From assembly GCF_012489685.1 (NCBI RefSeq), contig NC_080042.1, forward strand, positions 55,356,066 through 55,420,065: 64,000 nt of DNA. Direction: 5' to 3'. The notes under the pieces were generated by a model. The model was given only the letters and a program-made list of their open reading frames with translations, was not told the DNA's origin and made no database searches. Of the stretch, positions 1 to 12,056 are shown in pieces; within the stretch, counting starts at the first letter, position 1, and the number at the start of each line of letters is the position of its first letter. Source of the DNA: Lotus japonicus. Lineage: Eukaryota > Streptophyta > Magnoliopsida > Fabales > Fabaceae. The position numbers and the translations under genes were made by a program.

Positions 1-745
1 TGGATTAACTGCTTGTTGTTGTGGCCGTGGTCTTTTCTGTGAACAGATTATGGAGTTCCCTGATGCAAGAGTCTTTGTCCATGCTTTTCTTTTTGGCACT
101 CTATGTACTAATCGTGTTTTGTTCTTTTATTTTTGGCACTTTTGTTTTGCTGTGTCTGTATTACCTTTTGTATTTGACATTATCTCTTGCTTAATATATG
201 TTATTCTGTTGTTTCGAAAAAAAATCAATTGATTTAATTTAAGTATTGAATTAGAATTTATATTTTAATCAAAATTATATGAAAATAAAAAATATTACTA
301 ATATAATGGTATTGTGGGACCAGATGAATAGTGCTAAGAACTAAGAACTCATGATTGAAAGAAAATCTACAAAGAATTGCTTAAGCACATGTGACAGTAC
401 ATACCCACATAAATAATGCTAAGAACTAAGAATTAAGAACTTAGCATTGGAGATGCTCTTATTCTACCTATGTGACATCTTACATGACATTTTTGAAGCA
501 TCTCTCTAATTGTGTAAAAACATAATTTTTATTTGAGGAATGTGCATTACACAAAAAGAAAAAAGAAACAACGTAGTGGGATAAAGAAGAGAATGGGGTA
601 TTGACAACACCACTATATCTCTCATTTACTTGAGTGTCATGTTTGCAAAATGTTGACAAAAGAAAGGGAGAGAAGAAGCCTTAATTAAAAAGATTGAAAA
701 CAAATAGTTCGCTCTCTTGTGAAAGGTGAAGAAGGTAATTATCCA
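1..745. other. Left flank, no confident gene
   Basis: AT-rich DNA. The first ~60 bases are less AT-rich and end in an acceptor-like CAG, so they may be the tail of a transcribed unit, but the 60-residue frame after it (50-232) is Phe/Val-rich and looks like chance. Around 326-470 the sequence TGCTAAGAACTAAGAAC is followed by AAGAACTTAGCATTGG, an imperfect inverted repeat like those in short non-autonomous DNA elements. I could not find a target duplication for it. Confidence 0.4.
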
Positions 746-2113
746 TCTATATATATATATATATAAAGGAGACTTGAGTTTTTTGCATTAAATATATCAA
801 GTAACTCCTGCATCTACATTAAAATACATTAAAACATAAAGAATTTCTTTTCCAATAAAAATATTAAATAGTAAAATTAAAACTGAATAAATTGTAATGT
901 CAAAAACTATCTAACTACCAACATTAAATAATATATTTATAAACTTATTTATCTTCATTTTTATAATTATTTATATATTAATTATAAAATTTCCTACACA
1001 TTTAAGTAAAAGCTAAATATAATGTGATAAAAAAATTTAAACATATGTAGTTAAAATATTAATTATTGACCTCAAGTTGAGAAAAAAATCAATTTATGTA
1101 AAGTAATATATTTTATATAAAACAAATATATGAAATATCAGAAATAGTTAATGATTAAATGTTTTTCGTAAAGATATACTTAGAATTTTTTTTAATAGTT
1201 ACATGTGTTGTTTAATATAGATTATAATGTTGTTTGTGTTATTTTATAAAATAATTTGACATACATAAAAAATTAATATATTATAATTATTTAAGTCTTT
1301 TAGAATAATCTTTTTATATACATTAAAAAGTGTATAGAGTATACACAAGATGATATTTAGAATAAAATTTTATTAAATAATATTTTTATATGGAAACATT
1401 ATTTATAAAATTAGTTAATTTTATTAATAAAAAATTAGCAAATAGTTTTAAAATTAAAAAGTGCCGCAATAACTTAATAATAAATAATTTATAAAAATAT
1501 TTTTAAAATTAACATTATTAAGTATCACGTGGATGTCAAAAAAGTATGACGTGAGTGTATTTTTTTCAGAAATTGATTCAATTATAAATATTGATCTATT
1601 ATATATTAGTAAAAAGATCAACTTAAAGAAGTATAACAGAGAAAAATAATTAAGGCTAAAACTGAAAAATAATTAATTTACTAAATAATATTTTAGAATA
1701 TTAAAATTAAAATTTATTGTATTTATCAAAGTTAAAGTTAATTAATTGTTGATAAAAAGTATAAGAAAAAGTTGATATAATTTATTTGGTGATATTAAAA
1801 CTTTTTAATTGATTTAAAATATTTGAAATGAACTTTATAATTTATTGTATGTTTAAATAAATACATTTTTAAATTGTTAAAATTATTTCAATGCTAATTA
1901 TTAAATTTGAATAGTATTAATTATTTACACAAAGAAAACTCTAATACTCATAATGAAATGTTTTAACACAATTATTTTTATTTTATTATAATTTATAAGT
2001 AAAAAATATTTAATATATATTTAATATTTTTATTTAAACTCTAATAAATTTTATATAATGTTGATAAAATTGTAAAAACACCTTTGCAACGCACGGGTTT
2101 TATATCTAACTAG
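746..2113 (+). mobile_element. Non-autonomous Helitron, plus strand, 1.37 kb
   Basis: The 5' end reads A|TCTATATATATAT...AAAGGAG and the 3' end reads ...CTAG|T, matching the Helitron rule of TC at 5', CTRR at 3' and insertion between A and T without target duplication. About 12 bases before CTAG is a decayed hairpin (2079-2098, GCAACGCACGGG with a damaged left arm). The body is very AT-rich and has no frame of note, so it cannot encode Rep/helicase. The TC...AAAGGA start recurs in the minus-strand elements at 55-63 kb, which points to one family. Confidence 0.7.
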
Positions 2114-2155
2114 TACTTTTGACCCGTGCGATGCACGGGGGTATTTATTTTTGTT
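2110..2155 (-). mobile_element. Helitron 3' terminus, minus strand
   Basis: Read on the minus strand this is a perfect hairpin, CCCGTGC-ATC-GCACGGG (2123-2139), then about nine bases, then CTAG (2110-2113) and T. This is the standard Helitron 3' end. The element would extend rightwards. Its 5' end is not certain; the best partner of the same strand is the AT-rich TC-type end near 24737, which would make a ~22-kb interval enlarged by later insertions. The CTAG is shared with the end of the plus-strand Helitron to the left. Confidence 0.65.
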
Positions 2156-3548
2156 TATGGTGTGATTTTTTTAAAAATTGGTGTTATTTTTGTTATATTT
2201 ATCAAAAGATTATTGACGAAATAAAAGAGAAAAAATAATTTCAGATATAAGAAAACCTAAATCTATAAGTTTTTTTTTGTGTCATGAATGTATTTGATTT
2301 ATTTTTTAGAAGTGAAATTATTTTATTTATTTGTGGTTTTTTTCCTTATTTATCCAAATGCTACATTATTTAATTTTGCTTTTAATAGCAATTTAATATA
2401 TATTTTCTGTAGAGGGTTGTATTTACATATATGAGCTAATTTTAGACACTAAGGAAATTATCATATATTTTTTTATAATTTGAATAATTAGAATGAGAAT
2501 AAAACTGAGAATAGTGATTTTCCTTATAAATTTCCTGAAATAAAAAAAAAAAACAGAAATATAGTATGTCAGTTTAAAATTGTAAAAAATTATAGAGGAT
2601 GAAACTTAGAATTGCTATTGTGATTCCACATTTCCTGAAAAGAAAAAACATGAGTATAATTTGATTAAATGGATTCAAGTATTGTTTATTTTTGTATATA
2701 AATATGTAAAGAATTTACGTATATGACATTGCGAAGAACTTATTTGTATCTACATTTGAAGTAGTATGAGAGTTGTTGTCATCGTTGTCGCAAATGAGTA
2801 TTATTAGTCATGCATGATTTGTAACTATAGAGAATGGTATATATAGTTGGCTATGTGAAAATACCAGTTTTGGAAAATATAAACAAACATATTTCAATGA
2901 TTGTCCTTGACATGTTTTTATTGTCATGGCAAAAGAAAGTGTAATGGAAAACTATCTCCTTTGAAAATTTAAAGGGATTCTCCTATTTGACGGAATTAAT
3001 GTTAATTTTGTAATGAACACTGTGTCCAACATTTGATCCAGATATCACCTTGCTTCCGACAAATATGCTCCTATTCAAATAACTCTCAAATGCGTACCAT
3101 TACAAATTCTAGGTTATTGATCAATGTTTCTTAGAATCTTTACCGGAATGTTTTGTTTCAAAGCTTAAAAAATACATCGTACTAGAAGCCAAAGATGAGT
3201 TTCACCAGGGCCCCACGGTGGGCGTCAATGTTCACGTAATGAAAATGATGTAGGTATCAAGTCTGGATCTAGTGTGATCCGCATTGAACGTGGATATTCA
3301 TGTTTATTTATATTGTGCACTTTTCCAAAATCAATGTTATTTTTATGATCTTTATTAAAATAAAGTTTATGAATTAATAGAATGAAATTAATTTTAGATA
3401 TAAGAAAATATAAATTTGAATATTTTTTAAAATAATTTAACCACATGTAAAATTTTAGTACCTTATCATTTTTACCAAATCGAAAGATGGGAGACTGTTC
3501 ATTCATGCATAATTTTTTACCGGACATTTTTTGTGTGTGATTACAACA

Positions 3549-3642
3549 GGTATCAAGGACAACTTTCTCGCACCTCGACTAATCCTACACACGGGGGTAT
3601 CAAGGACAACTTTCTCGCACCTCGACTAATCCTACACACGGT
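3549..3642. repeat. 47-bp perfect tandem duplication
   Basis: Two adjacent copies of a 47-base unit starting GGTATCAAGGACAACTTTCT (3549-3595 and 3596-3642) differ only at the final base. The unit is GC-richer than its surroundings and lies ~320 bases from the decayed gypsy-type primer site, so it may be retroelement debris. Confidence 0.85.
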
Positions 3643-4339
3643 GCGTGACTGGTAAAGCTAAATATTAATAGTTTTTAATTCTTGTTTGGCATATCTTTGC
3701 TAACATATTATCATACTCATATTTATATTGTGTTGTAGCTACATTCGTAAGGGAGGTCTTACTGCCTTGAACTTTAGTCCCAAGCGAGTTTCTAGCCATG
3801 TTGAATGGGTCTGGCTGTTGTCATGGCGAAAGATTAGAAGAGAGGGGGTGATGACAACCTTGGGAAGACATAAAAGGGGAAGGGATGTAATAGAAATATG
3901 AGAAAGGGGTGTCATAGTAACTTTATAAAGTTATTAACAACCACTCATTTTTTATTTTTTTCAAGTTCTTTTCATAATTTCTCATATTTTTTATGGGATC
4001 CAAATTGCTTCTTAGAAATTCTACACCTTGTTCCATATGAGTTGTTGACTCACCTTAGCCTTTACCAATCCGATATGACATTTGGATGTCAACTTAGAAA
4101 AAACTAATTTCAAAGTTGATCATACATTGTCAGCATGTAGCAGACTAAATGGAACATAAATATGCAAAACAAAACATAACTAAATAAAGGATTAATCATT
4201 CTCTTTTCAAAAGTTTGATAAGTTCAGCATTAGAGCTTCCATAACCATCTCCAATCAAGTAGCTTCCAAACCGCTCTACAACTATCATCAAAAGCAAGAT
4301 CATCACTTTCTTTTTCAAACCTTGCCACTAAAGAACCCT

Positions 4340-4414
4340 CTATGAAATATGTTGCATCAAGGGATGGACATTGACTATGATATCTGGTTTGTAGTCCATC
4401 AGCCCTGCCACCTC
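4340..4414 (-). pseudogene. MGDG synthase-like exon fragment
   Basis: Twenty-four codons read [20 protein letters not shown] and then QHIS-stop. This resembles the segment of plant monogalactosyldiacylglycerol synthase (chloroplast-envelope galactolipid synthesis) that runs EV-AGLM-YKPDII-SVHPLMQH-PL. A stop follows QHIS where the enzyme would continue, so it cannot be functional. Just downstream on the same strand (4205-4339) is another coding-like stretch whose last part, ending GYGSSNAELIKLLKRE-stop, is in a different frame; I do not recognise it. Probably a fragment captured by the surrounding Helitron. Identification is from memory of the family and rests on ~20 residues. Confidence 0.55.
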
Positions 4415-6725
4415 CTCTATGAAAAATGAGCTAGTGCAATGCCAATTTGAAAACACACCTTAATTTCATATTTTCATAAACATTGAATATGTGATTTAGA
4501 AATTCTTAACTCACATATTATACCGCTAAAGAAACTATTGCAATTTTTCAGAGTAAAAGGGAAGGATTGTCATTGCAATTCTCAATAAATGAATAATGAT
4601 AAAAAAAAGGCTGTCTTAGAAGTCAAAGTTTATCAGGTCAAATTTTCATATTAGATTATGATCTACAAATCAAAGTTAATTATAAAGTGGAAAAGCATTA
4701 GAAGATGAACATACCGTTGGCTCGTTATTTAGTAGGCAATAATCGCAGCAAAATAAGTGAATCCATCTGGGAGAACTTGTATCAAAAATGGAATCAACTC
4801 ATTGACGTGTCAACCTAAGAACGAAATGTGGCTACGGAAAGGTGCTATATTATAGAGCTGAAATGTACCTCTTGAAAACCCAAAAGCTTACTCAGTGACT
4901 GCAATAACATTAGACTTTGTAACTGACTCTTAAAGACACTTTAACCAAGATTAAAAGCATGAAATAAAACTGACAATAATGAATTATTTTTAACAGGTAT
5001 TGGAAACCCGAAAGCTTACTCAATGACTCCTAATAAATTGCAATAACATTAGACTTTGTAACTAACTCTTAAAGACACTTTGACCAAAATTAAAAGCAGG
5101 AAATAAAACTGACAATAAACAATTATTTTTAACCGTTATTGGCAAATATCAAAATAAGCTATATTATTAATCATAACCTATCAACTAATCAAATCAGGAA
5201 AACATAAAAAAAAAAAAAACACTAATGGGAGAGTATAGGCCAAGATGACATAGCTGGCATAAAACTCACCCAAAAGACTTGGGAAAGCAAACAAACCAAA
5301 AAATCTCCTCACTACAACCCAAGAGCGGAAAAGATAAACACAATATAAAGCTGAAATGTAACTCATGGAAAAACTCAAAAGCTTACTCAATAACTCTTAA
5401 TAAGGATCACTACCAACAAACTTTATAGCTGGCTCTTAAAGACACTTTAAGCAAAATTTAAAGTCGGTTGTTGAGTTCTCAACAAAAGACACCTTATACA
5501 TTAACCATTTTAAAATCTTGGACCACTTATCACTTTTCTTAACAAAAAAACACCAAAGGCAGGATCACTTGAAGGAAAACTTCAAGTTTGATATGAACCA
5601 AAATGTGTCCAGGTTAGTTAAAATTGAATACAAATAGAATAACACATGAATAAGATAAACATGTTCTAATATAAGCACAACGCTGGGGTTGGTTTATTTT
5701 TAAGCGAGATTGAATCTAGAGATTTGAAATTCATTCAGACTATATGCTAAAAAAGTATGTATTTCAACAAATAATAGGGAAATTGCATAATGCATATATA
5801 GGGGGAGCTCAAAAGAAGGGGAAAATTAGTAAAGAAAGCTTGAATCACTTTCAGACCGCCATTGTCTTCATATACTTAATTGAGAACTTCAGAAAATTAG
5901 AAAAATAAAAAAAAGGTAATCGACATAACCTATATTCACTTGAAGACGTTGACGAACATCATTTTAGAAGTGTAGTCCCTGCAAAATAGAATAAAAAATG
6001 AAAGGTGTTACTTTTTAGCAGATGATGAATTAATGATTATTTACGAAGACCTCAGTAAAGATCCAGATTTCAGTTAAAAAAAAGCTCTAAAGTCTGAAGG
6101 CATTCCCATGATTCACAAAAGAAATCAACAGTTTCAATCAATTTAATCCAAATAAAGGTGACTACATGAACATGAACTTGACCAAACTGAAATGCAAGAA
6201 ATTTATCATTTAATTCACCAACAAAAATTTTATAAGAGACCAAAGAATCTCCATGAATGCCCTTGTTTTCCTAGAGACCAAAGCTTCCAGCAAAGTTATC
6301 ACATATAAAGTGGCAACAATTCCGTAAGGGATAGAAAAAGTTAAACTTTGATTCAAAATTTGACCAATAAAAAAAACATTTAGATATATATCAGGATAAA
6401 ATAAATAGACCAAAGCAATGATATTACTTCTGTTGGCCAGCGATCTTAACCATAGCAACACTTCAAAATAAGAAAATTAGGAAATACAACAACTGAGAAG
6501 GGAATCAAATGAAAGATGGAGGAAAAGTTTGAAGGAATTGGAAAATTTGTTGGCCAGCGATCTTAACCATAGCAACGCTTTACTCGCCAAACTTCCATGG
6601 CCAAAACAAAACGTGCCCACCAGAATTCCGCCGCCGGAGTAAAACGTGCTTGATTCCAACGCCAACGACATTCTCTCGCCGTCGAACTCCATCGCCAACA
6701 ACACTAGCTCGCCGCCTACCTTCAA

Positions 6726-6798
6726 AACGTGCTCGCCAAAACCAACACGTGCTCGCCAAAGCAAACGTGCTCGCCAAAGCAAAAACGTGCCCGCCAGA
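6726..6798. repeat. ACGTGCTCGCCAAA short repeats, left copy
   Basis: Left duplicate of the short repeat at 12673-12745. Just before it, 6431-6459 repeats 6548-6576 (TGTTGGCCAGCGATC...), a 29-base direct repeat forming the element's left terminus in place of a proper LTR start. Confidence 0.75.
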
Positions 6799-6933
6799 AT
6801 TCCAACGTCTCGGGATTGGCTCTGCTCCTCATGTATTGTGCTCTGGACAGATTCCTCGCCTTTGTTCTTTTCTTCGTCATTACCGATCTGCTCTCCCTTG
6901 CCTACATGCTTCCCCGATCTGAAACTCCTCCTT

Positions 6934-7749
6934 TTATCGCTGCTTGGGCGACGTGTCGCCCTTTTCCAACTTCGCGCGCTTTCTTTTGAAAGCGTCGTCC
7001 TCCTCATCAAGAATATAAGTGCTGGCGCGAGCATGCATCTCCTCCATCGAACGCGCCGGCTTACGTGTCAATTTGCTGTTCAACCCTCCCGGTAGCAAAC
7101 CGTTTTTAAATGCTAAAGCACAAGCTCGAGGCTCCTCGTCCTCAACCTTGACCGACGCTGCGCTGTACCTTGCCATGTACTCTTTCAGTGATTCTTCTTC
7201 TTGCTGGCGAATATTATATAGGTCGTTGATCGTCACCGGCTGATTCTTATTCGCCGAGAATTGCACTAGAAACTTGGATGAGAAGTCTCTGAAATTTGAA
7301 ATCGATCCGCGCGGCAAAGTTGTGAACCACGCCATCGCCGTCGATTTGAACGTCGATGGAAACATCCTGCACTTCACCGCATCTGACGCCGCAATTATCA
7401 CCATCTTCGTATTAAAATACAGAAGATGATCCTTCGGATCGGAATCTCCGCTGTAAGAATCCAGAACTAACGTTTTCGTGTTATCCGGAATCGCCACACT
7501 CTCGACATCTTCCGAGAACGGACGGAACTCAGCCACGGAATCTGCTTCTCTGCTTCCATCATCTCGCTGCTCGCGACGGTAGAAATCTAACTTAGCCTGT
7601 AGACGCTCATTACGCTGCTGGATGTTGCCCATGCTGCGCATCAAACGGCGCCATTGCTCCTGTGTCACCACCGGTTGTTGTTCCGGAGAATCCAGGACCA
7701 CACGATGAGGCCGCCGTGAATGATGTTGCCTCCTGCGTCGAGTCTCCAT
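6934..7749 (-). pseudogene. Gypsy gag protein, left duplicate
   Basis: The same 271-residue gag frame as the right copy, with identical translation here and in the overlapping frames on both strands, offset by 5947 bases. Here it joins the LTR directly: 106 bases (leader, primer site and the LTR's terminal TG, corresponding to 13710-13815) are missing at 7762/7763. Without a primer site this block could not start its own reverse transcription. Confidence 0.8.
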
Positions 7750-7762
7750 CCAAACCAGAAAC

Positions 7763-8039
7763 TTCTGGGAATGAACATTGAGGAAAGGTATAGTACCTAA
7801 GGGTAGAGAGATTGTGCTAGAGAGAGAGAGTAAGAGAGAGAATGCTGAATTTCATGTGTTATTTTATCAAATGAGCCAAAAGTCCACTACACTTGATAAC
7901 TACCTCCTATTTATAGAGCTTGGGTACTACCTATTGGGCCAATTGGGCCTCCGAGGTCAAGGCCCATCCAAAGGCCAGGGCCCCGCCTCAGGGCGGGATA
8001 CATGCTGGGCGCTGCCACTCTAGGGGCTCGCCCAGTCCA
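7763..8039 (-). repeat. Left LTR copy, missing its terminal TG
   Basis: 277 bases matching the right LTR from TTCTGGGAATG to GCCCAGTCCA, with the TATAAATA box near 7909-7916 on the minus strand. The first two bases are lost with the 106-base deletion. It should be the 3' LTR of the minus-strand element, but the plus-strand sequence to its right (CTAGTCCACAAG) is not the expected pyrimidine run of a polypurine tract. The motif AGTCCACTAGTCCACAAG occurs again at about 8250, so the junction may have formed by microhomology. Confidence 0.75.
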
Positions 8040-8929
8040 CTAGTCCACAAGACACCGAGCTCGAGGTACGAGAGCTAAGGGTGTCTTTTAAATGCTTTTA
8101 CATATGTCCTACAGTACACCAGAATCTGCACTGCCAACATGGCTTAAGAAAAAAGAAGTAAACTATATCGCCAACACGGCGTGAGCAAAAGGAAACTTGC
8201 ATTTTCAGTTACCCAGTCCACTGACTTGACGAGCAACCCGAGCTGGCAAGTCCACTAGTCCACAAGCGGCGAGAACGATTACTTCGTATTGGCGATAAGT
8301 TGGAGCAGGTGTATGATCGCTCGCCGGCGGGAAAGGTGACAGGCATGGGTCATGTGCCGATCATTCAATCATTGACTGGCGGTGACCCCGGCGAGCGACT
8401 GAACTTTGTTGTTGGTGTCACCCGTCAGGCGATGGTGTTTGATCCTTATGGTGGCGAGGCTTTTCGCGCTTTCCCTTATTTTAGAACCCTTTCAAATCTC
8501 TATCTGCCTCACGTGGCTGCCCCACGTGATGTGTTGGTTACATCAATTTCCCTCTTTCTCCGGAACCGTCACTTCTCCTTTCACAACCGTCCCATCGTGC
8601 GCAGTAACTCCCCATTGCACGCGACCCACCTCCCCAAAACCATCATGACTTCCAACCTTCCACACGCGTCCAACACGCGTCACCCCTCCAGCTTCTCCCC
8701 TTCTCCTATAAAAACCCTTCTTCCCCACTGTCATCCCTTTCCGAGACCCCTCTTTACTTCCCTAATCGCTTACCAAACTCCCTCTGTCCACTTCCGCTCC
8801 GGAGCCGTCGCTTATCACCCTTTCCGCTACCCACTCTTCACATCCTACTCCGGTGAGTCCCACTGTCCTTATCTTTACATCGCACACATACTTATCTTTT
8901 CCTTTCTTTCACTTCACTGTCTTCTAAAA

Positions 8930-11477
8930 ATGGCTTCAAACCCTACCTCCCCTAATCACTCTTCTTCCTCCTCCGAAAGCGACCCTGACTCCACCGCTGC
9001 CGGCGGCCTCCGTTTAGAGGTTCCGGAGATCCCAGCTCACCGACTAAAAACCTACGCCACTCTGCCCCTTCCAGTCCAAGTAGCCCCCAAACACGAGGCT
9101 ATAGATCAACCTTCCATCTTCCAAGACAGCGATCCCATTGTGCAATTCGTGAACTCCCTGGGTGGCTTGTCCAATGACGATGAGTTTAACGCCAAACTCA
9201 GGATCTGGGTTTGCAGTCCCGGGGATCGCCCCTGGCTTCACAAGCCAGACGGCGACGTAAAGAGATCCCATTTTTTCTTTGCGTACGAATACATGTTTAG
9301 CGAGCTTGGAATCAGGCTTCCTTTTTCACCCTTTGTCCAAACCGTCCTCCGCGACATCAACGCGGCTCCCTGTCAACTCCACCCTAATGCCTGGGCTTTC
9401 ATTCGATGTTTTGAAATCCTAAGCGCCGCTGTCGGCATCGCCCCATCCCCCACCAGTTTCTTCTACCTTTACGACGTCGACCCCAAGTCCATCAAAAACA
9501 AAGGATGGATTTCCTTGAAGGCCCGAGCCGGCCGGAAGTGTTTGCATCCTCACAAAAGTAACGCGAAGTCCTCCTTCGCACGAAAGTACTTCCGTGTGGC
9601 GGTTCATCCCGCCTACCCAGAGGCATTCACCCTCAGAGACGGGACCGCCCTCTTTCCTCTTTACTGGACGGAGAAGCCCAACGGGATCACCGATCTTTCA
9701 GAGGAATCCTTGTCCGCCAACGATAAAGCCTTTCTTAATCTCCTTGCCCCACTTCCCATCCTTGACTGCACAACAGTCCTTGAGGGCGCTGACCTCTCAA
9801 GAACTCCCAAATACTTAGGTTGCCCATAGCTCACTTTTATTATTGACATTTCCTTTCTCGACTCCTATGTTGTCACTGATCGTTTTTTTTTTTATTGTTA
9901 CAGAAGATATGAATTTCACGAACGCCGAGCTCCTGAAGGCCCGCGAGAGGAGAATGGCTCGCTTCTCCCCAAAATTCAACACTGAGGGCGACGCGAAAAA
10001 ACGGGGCGGTGCTGAGAACCAAGCCGAGAACACCAAAGCTCCCAAGAGGAGAAGATTGGCCAAAGCCTCCTCCGGCGCCGGCACATCCAACCCTGGCGCT
10101 CAGCCCACCACTGCTGCTACGCCTAAAGGCAGAAATGTCGCTGAAGCCTCCGTCGCCACAGCTACCGAGCCAACCGTCGTACCAGCTTCTACTCCTGCCT
10201 CCGCCGGTGCGACCGCTGCTGTTGCCGCTGAGTCTTCTGTTGGCGCCACAGCCGCCTCCGCCGGCATTAACGCCACAAAAGCTGCTGCGTCTTCCGACAC
10301 TCCTATTGGAGAGAAGGAAAAAGAAAATGAAACCCCAAAGTCTCCCCCTCGCCAAGATGCGCCTCCTAGCCCGTCCTCAACACATGATGCGGGCTCCATG
10401 CCTTCCCCGCCTCATCAAGGGGAACAATCCTGTCCTGGCGCTGCCACTACCTCTGAAGCGGCTCAAATTGAACAAGCCCCTGCTCCCGAGGTTGGTTCTT
10501 CAAGCTATTATAATATGCTCCCCAACGCCATTGAACCCTCAGAATTCTTACTTGCTGGTCTCAACCGTGACGTCATAGAAAAAGAAGTTTTGAGTCGGGG
10601 CCTGAATGACACCAAGGAGGAGACTCTTGCTTGCCTCCTACGCGCTGGGTGCATCTTTGCTCACACGTTTGAGAAGTTCAACGCCGCCAACGTTGAAGCT
10701 GAGCAGTTGAAGGCCGAAAGTGCTAAGCATCAAGAAGCCGCCGCTGCTTGGGAAAAGCGTTTCGACAAACTGGCGACGCAGGCAGGAAAAGACAAAGTCT
10801 ATGCCGACAAGATGATTGGCACGGCGGGGATTAAAATCGGCGAGCTGGAGGATCAGCTGGCGCTGATGAGGGAAGAAGCAGATGAGCTTGATGCAAGCCT
10901 TCAAGCTTGCAAAAAGGAAAGAGAGCAAGCTGAGAAGGACTTGGTCGCCCGAGGCGAGGAGCTGATTGCTAAGGAATCAGAGCTTGCCATACTGCGCGCT
11001 GAGCTAGAGTTAATGAAGAAGGCGTTGGCGGAGCAAGAGAAAAAGTCTGCGGAGTCCTTGGCCTTGGCGAAGTCTGACATGGAGGCGGTGATGCAGGCTA
11101 CGTCCGAGGAGATCAAGAAAGCGACCGAAACTCATGCCGAGGCCCTCGCCACGAAAGATGCTGAGATTGCTTCCCAACTGGAAAAGATCAAGAGACTAGA
11201 GGACGAGCTGGCGACGGAGAAGGCCAAAGCCACTGAGGCGAGGGAACAAGCCGCTGACATCGCCCTTGACAACCGCGAGCGTGGTTTCTACCTCGCCAAA
11301 GATCAGGCCCAACATTTGTACCCGAACTTTGACTTTAGCGCCATGGGAGTAATGAAAGAAATAACCGCCGAAGGACTGGTTGGTCCCGACGATCCTCCCC
11401 TGATTGACCAACACCTCTGGACAGCGACTGAAGAAGAAAAGGAAGAAGAAGAACAGGAGAAAGAAAACAATGAATAA
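8930..11477 (+). CDS. Antisense two-exon retroelement gene, gypsy-type transposon domain
   Basis: Runs opposite to gag. A TATAAAAA box lies at 8707-8714 and the start ATGGCTTC at 8930 has a good context. Exon 1 (8930-9818) and exon 2 (9904-11477) are separated by an 85-base GT-AG intron with a poly-T tract before TTACAG; splicing (phase 1) removes the stop at 9827-9829 and gives ~820 residues. Residues ~80-230 (RIWVCSPGDRPW, FSPFVQTVLRDI, ARKYFRVAVHPAYP) match the plant domain Pfam calls putative gypsy-type transposon. Residues ~330-480 are Ala/Pro/Ser-rich, ~550-760 form a long Glu/Lys coiled coil, and the C-terminus is acidic. Such antisense genes sit between pol and the 3' LTR in Tat-lineage elements; their function is unknown. 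The frame is open throughout. Confidence 0.75.
9819..9903 (+). other. Intron of the antisense gene
   Basis: GTTGCC at the donor, TTATTGTTACAG at the acceptor, preceded by an eleven-T run. Without splicing, exon 1 ends at a stop four codons later and exon 2 needs a new start. With splicing the frame continues through EDMNFTNAEL. The 85-base length is typical for plants. Confidence 0.7.
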
Positions 11478-11699
11478 TGTAATTTTAACATTACTTTAGC
11501 TTTTACTGTCACCTTGTAGTGTACTTTTCCGCCATTCGTCTATGTTTAAGCATCCCTTCGCCATAGCTTTTTATATCGCCGTTGGATATTTTGTAAATCA
11601 TGTTGGAATGCTTCCGCCGTACATTTTTTAGTCACCGCCGCATCGTCATCACCATCTTGCTTTAGCCTTATAAGAAATTAGTTTGACTTGCTCGCCACT

Positions 11700-12056
11700 C
11701 TCAGCGTCAGGCCGCCACCATCTTGCGGTAGGTCGCTACCCTCATTTTTGGCGGTAGGTCGCGACCCTCTTGCGGTAGGTCGCGACCCTCTTGCGGTAGG
11801 TCGCCACCATTTTGCGGTAGGTCGCTACCCTCATTTTTGGCGGTAGGTCGCGACCCTTTAGCGGTAGGTCGCCATCCTCTTGCGGTAGGTCGCGACCCTC
11901 TTGCGGTAGGTCGCCACCCTTAGCGTGAGGTCGCCACCCTTTTGACGACTTTTGTGTGTCTAAACTGAGTCTTACAGGTCGCCACCCATAGCGTTTGGTC
12001 GCCACCCTTTGGCATGAGGTCACCACCCTAGCGGTAGGTCGCCACCCTTGGTGTGA
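11700..12056. repeat. GGTCGCNACC minisatellite in gypsy element
   Basis: About 14 imperfect copies of a 17-27 base unit built on GCGGTAGGTCGCCACCCTY. Many units contain the self-complementary GGTCGCGACC, so single strands could fold. It lies beyond the 3' end of the antisense gene, in the element's 3' untranslated region, where Tat/Ogre elements are known to breed tandem repeats. Confidence 0.85.

Larger units (their letters stand above)
2156..6425. other. Helitron interior, mostly non-coding, left part
   Basis: AT-rich sequence with scattered fragments, described separately. A stretch at 3205-3232 reads on the minus strand as a decayed version of the TGGCGCCCACCGTGGGGCC-type primer-binding site of Ty3/gypsy elements, so an old LTR element may have been lost here. 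A 100-codon minus frame (3225-3527) and an 83-codon one (6210-6461, two hydrophobic stretches) have no recognisable motif. 5100-5460 repeats short phrases such as CTTAAAGACACTTT seen at 4930-5080, a local imperfect duplication. Confidence 0.45.

Noticed and set aside
50..232. 60-codon plus frame at the left edge
   Set aside because: Phe/Val/Leu-rich composition from T-rich DNA, no motif, runs into poly-A-like AT DNA.
6646..7095. Plus-strand frames of 149, 90 and 86 codons (and their copies at 12593-13042)
   Set aside because: Antisense shadows of the gag region and its short repeats.
8300..8929. N-terminal extension of the antisense gene from 8300
   Set aside because: It would translate through the TATA box and promoter-like region; the ATG at 8930 has better context and precedes the conserved domain.
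10009..10578. Pro/Leu-rich frames on both strands in exon 2 of the antisense gene
   Set aside because: Alternative-frame translations of the Ala/Pro-rich low-complexity stretch.
11700..12056. CRISPR-like regular repeats
   Set aside because: Units are contiguous and variable with no unique spacers, in eukaryotic retroelement DNA; a minisatellite.
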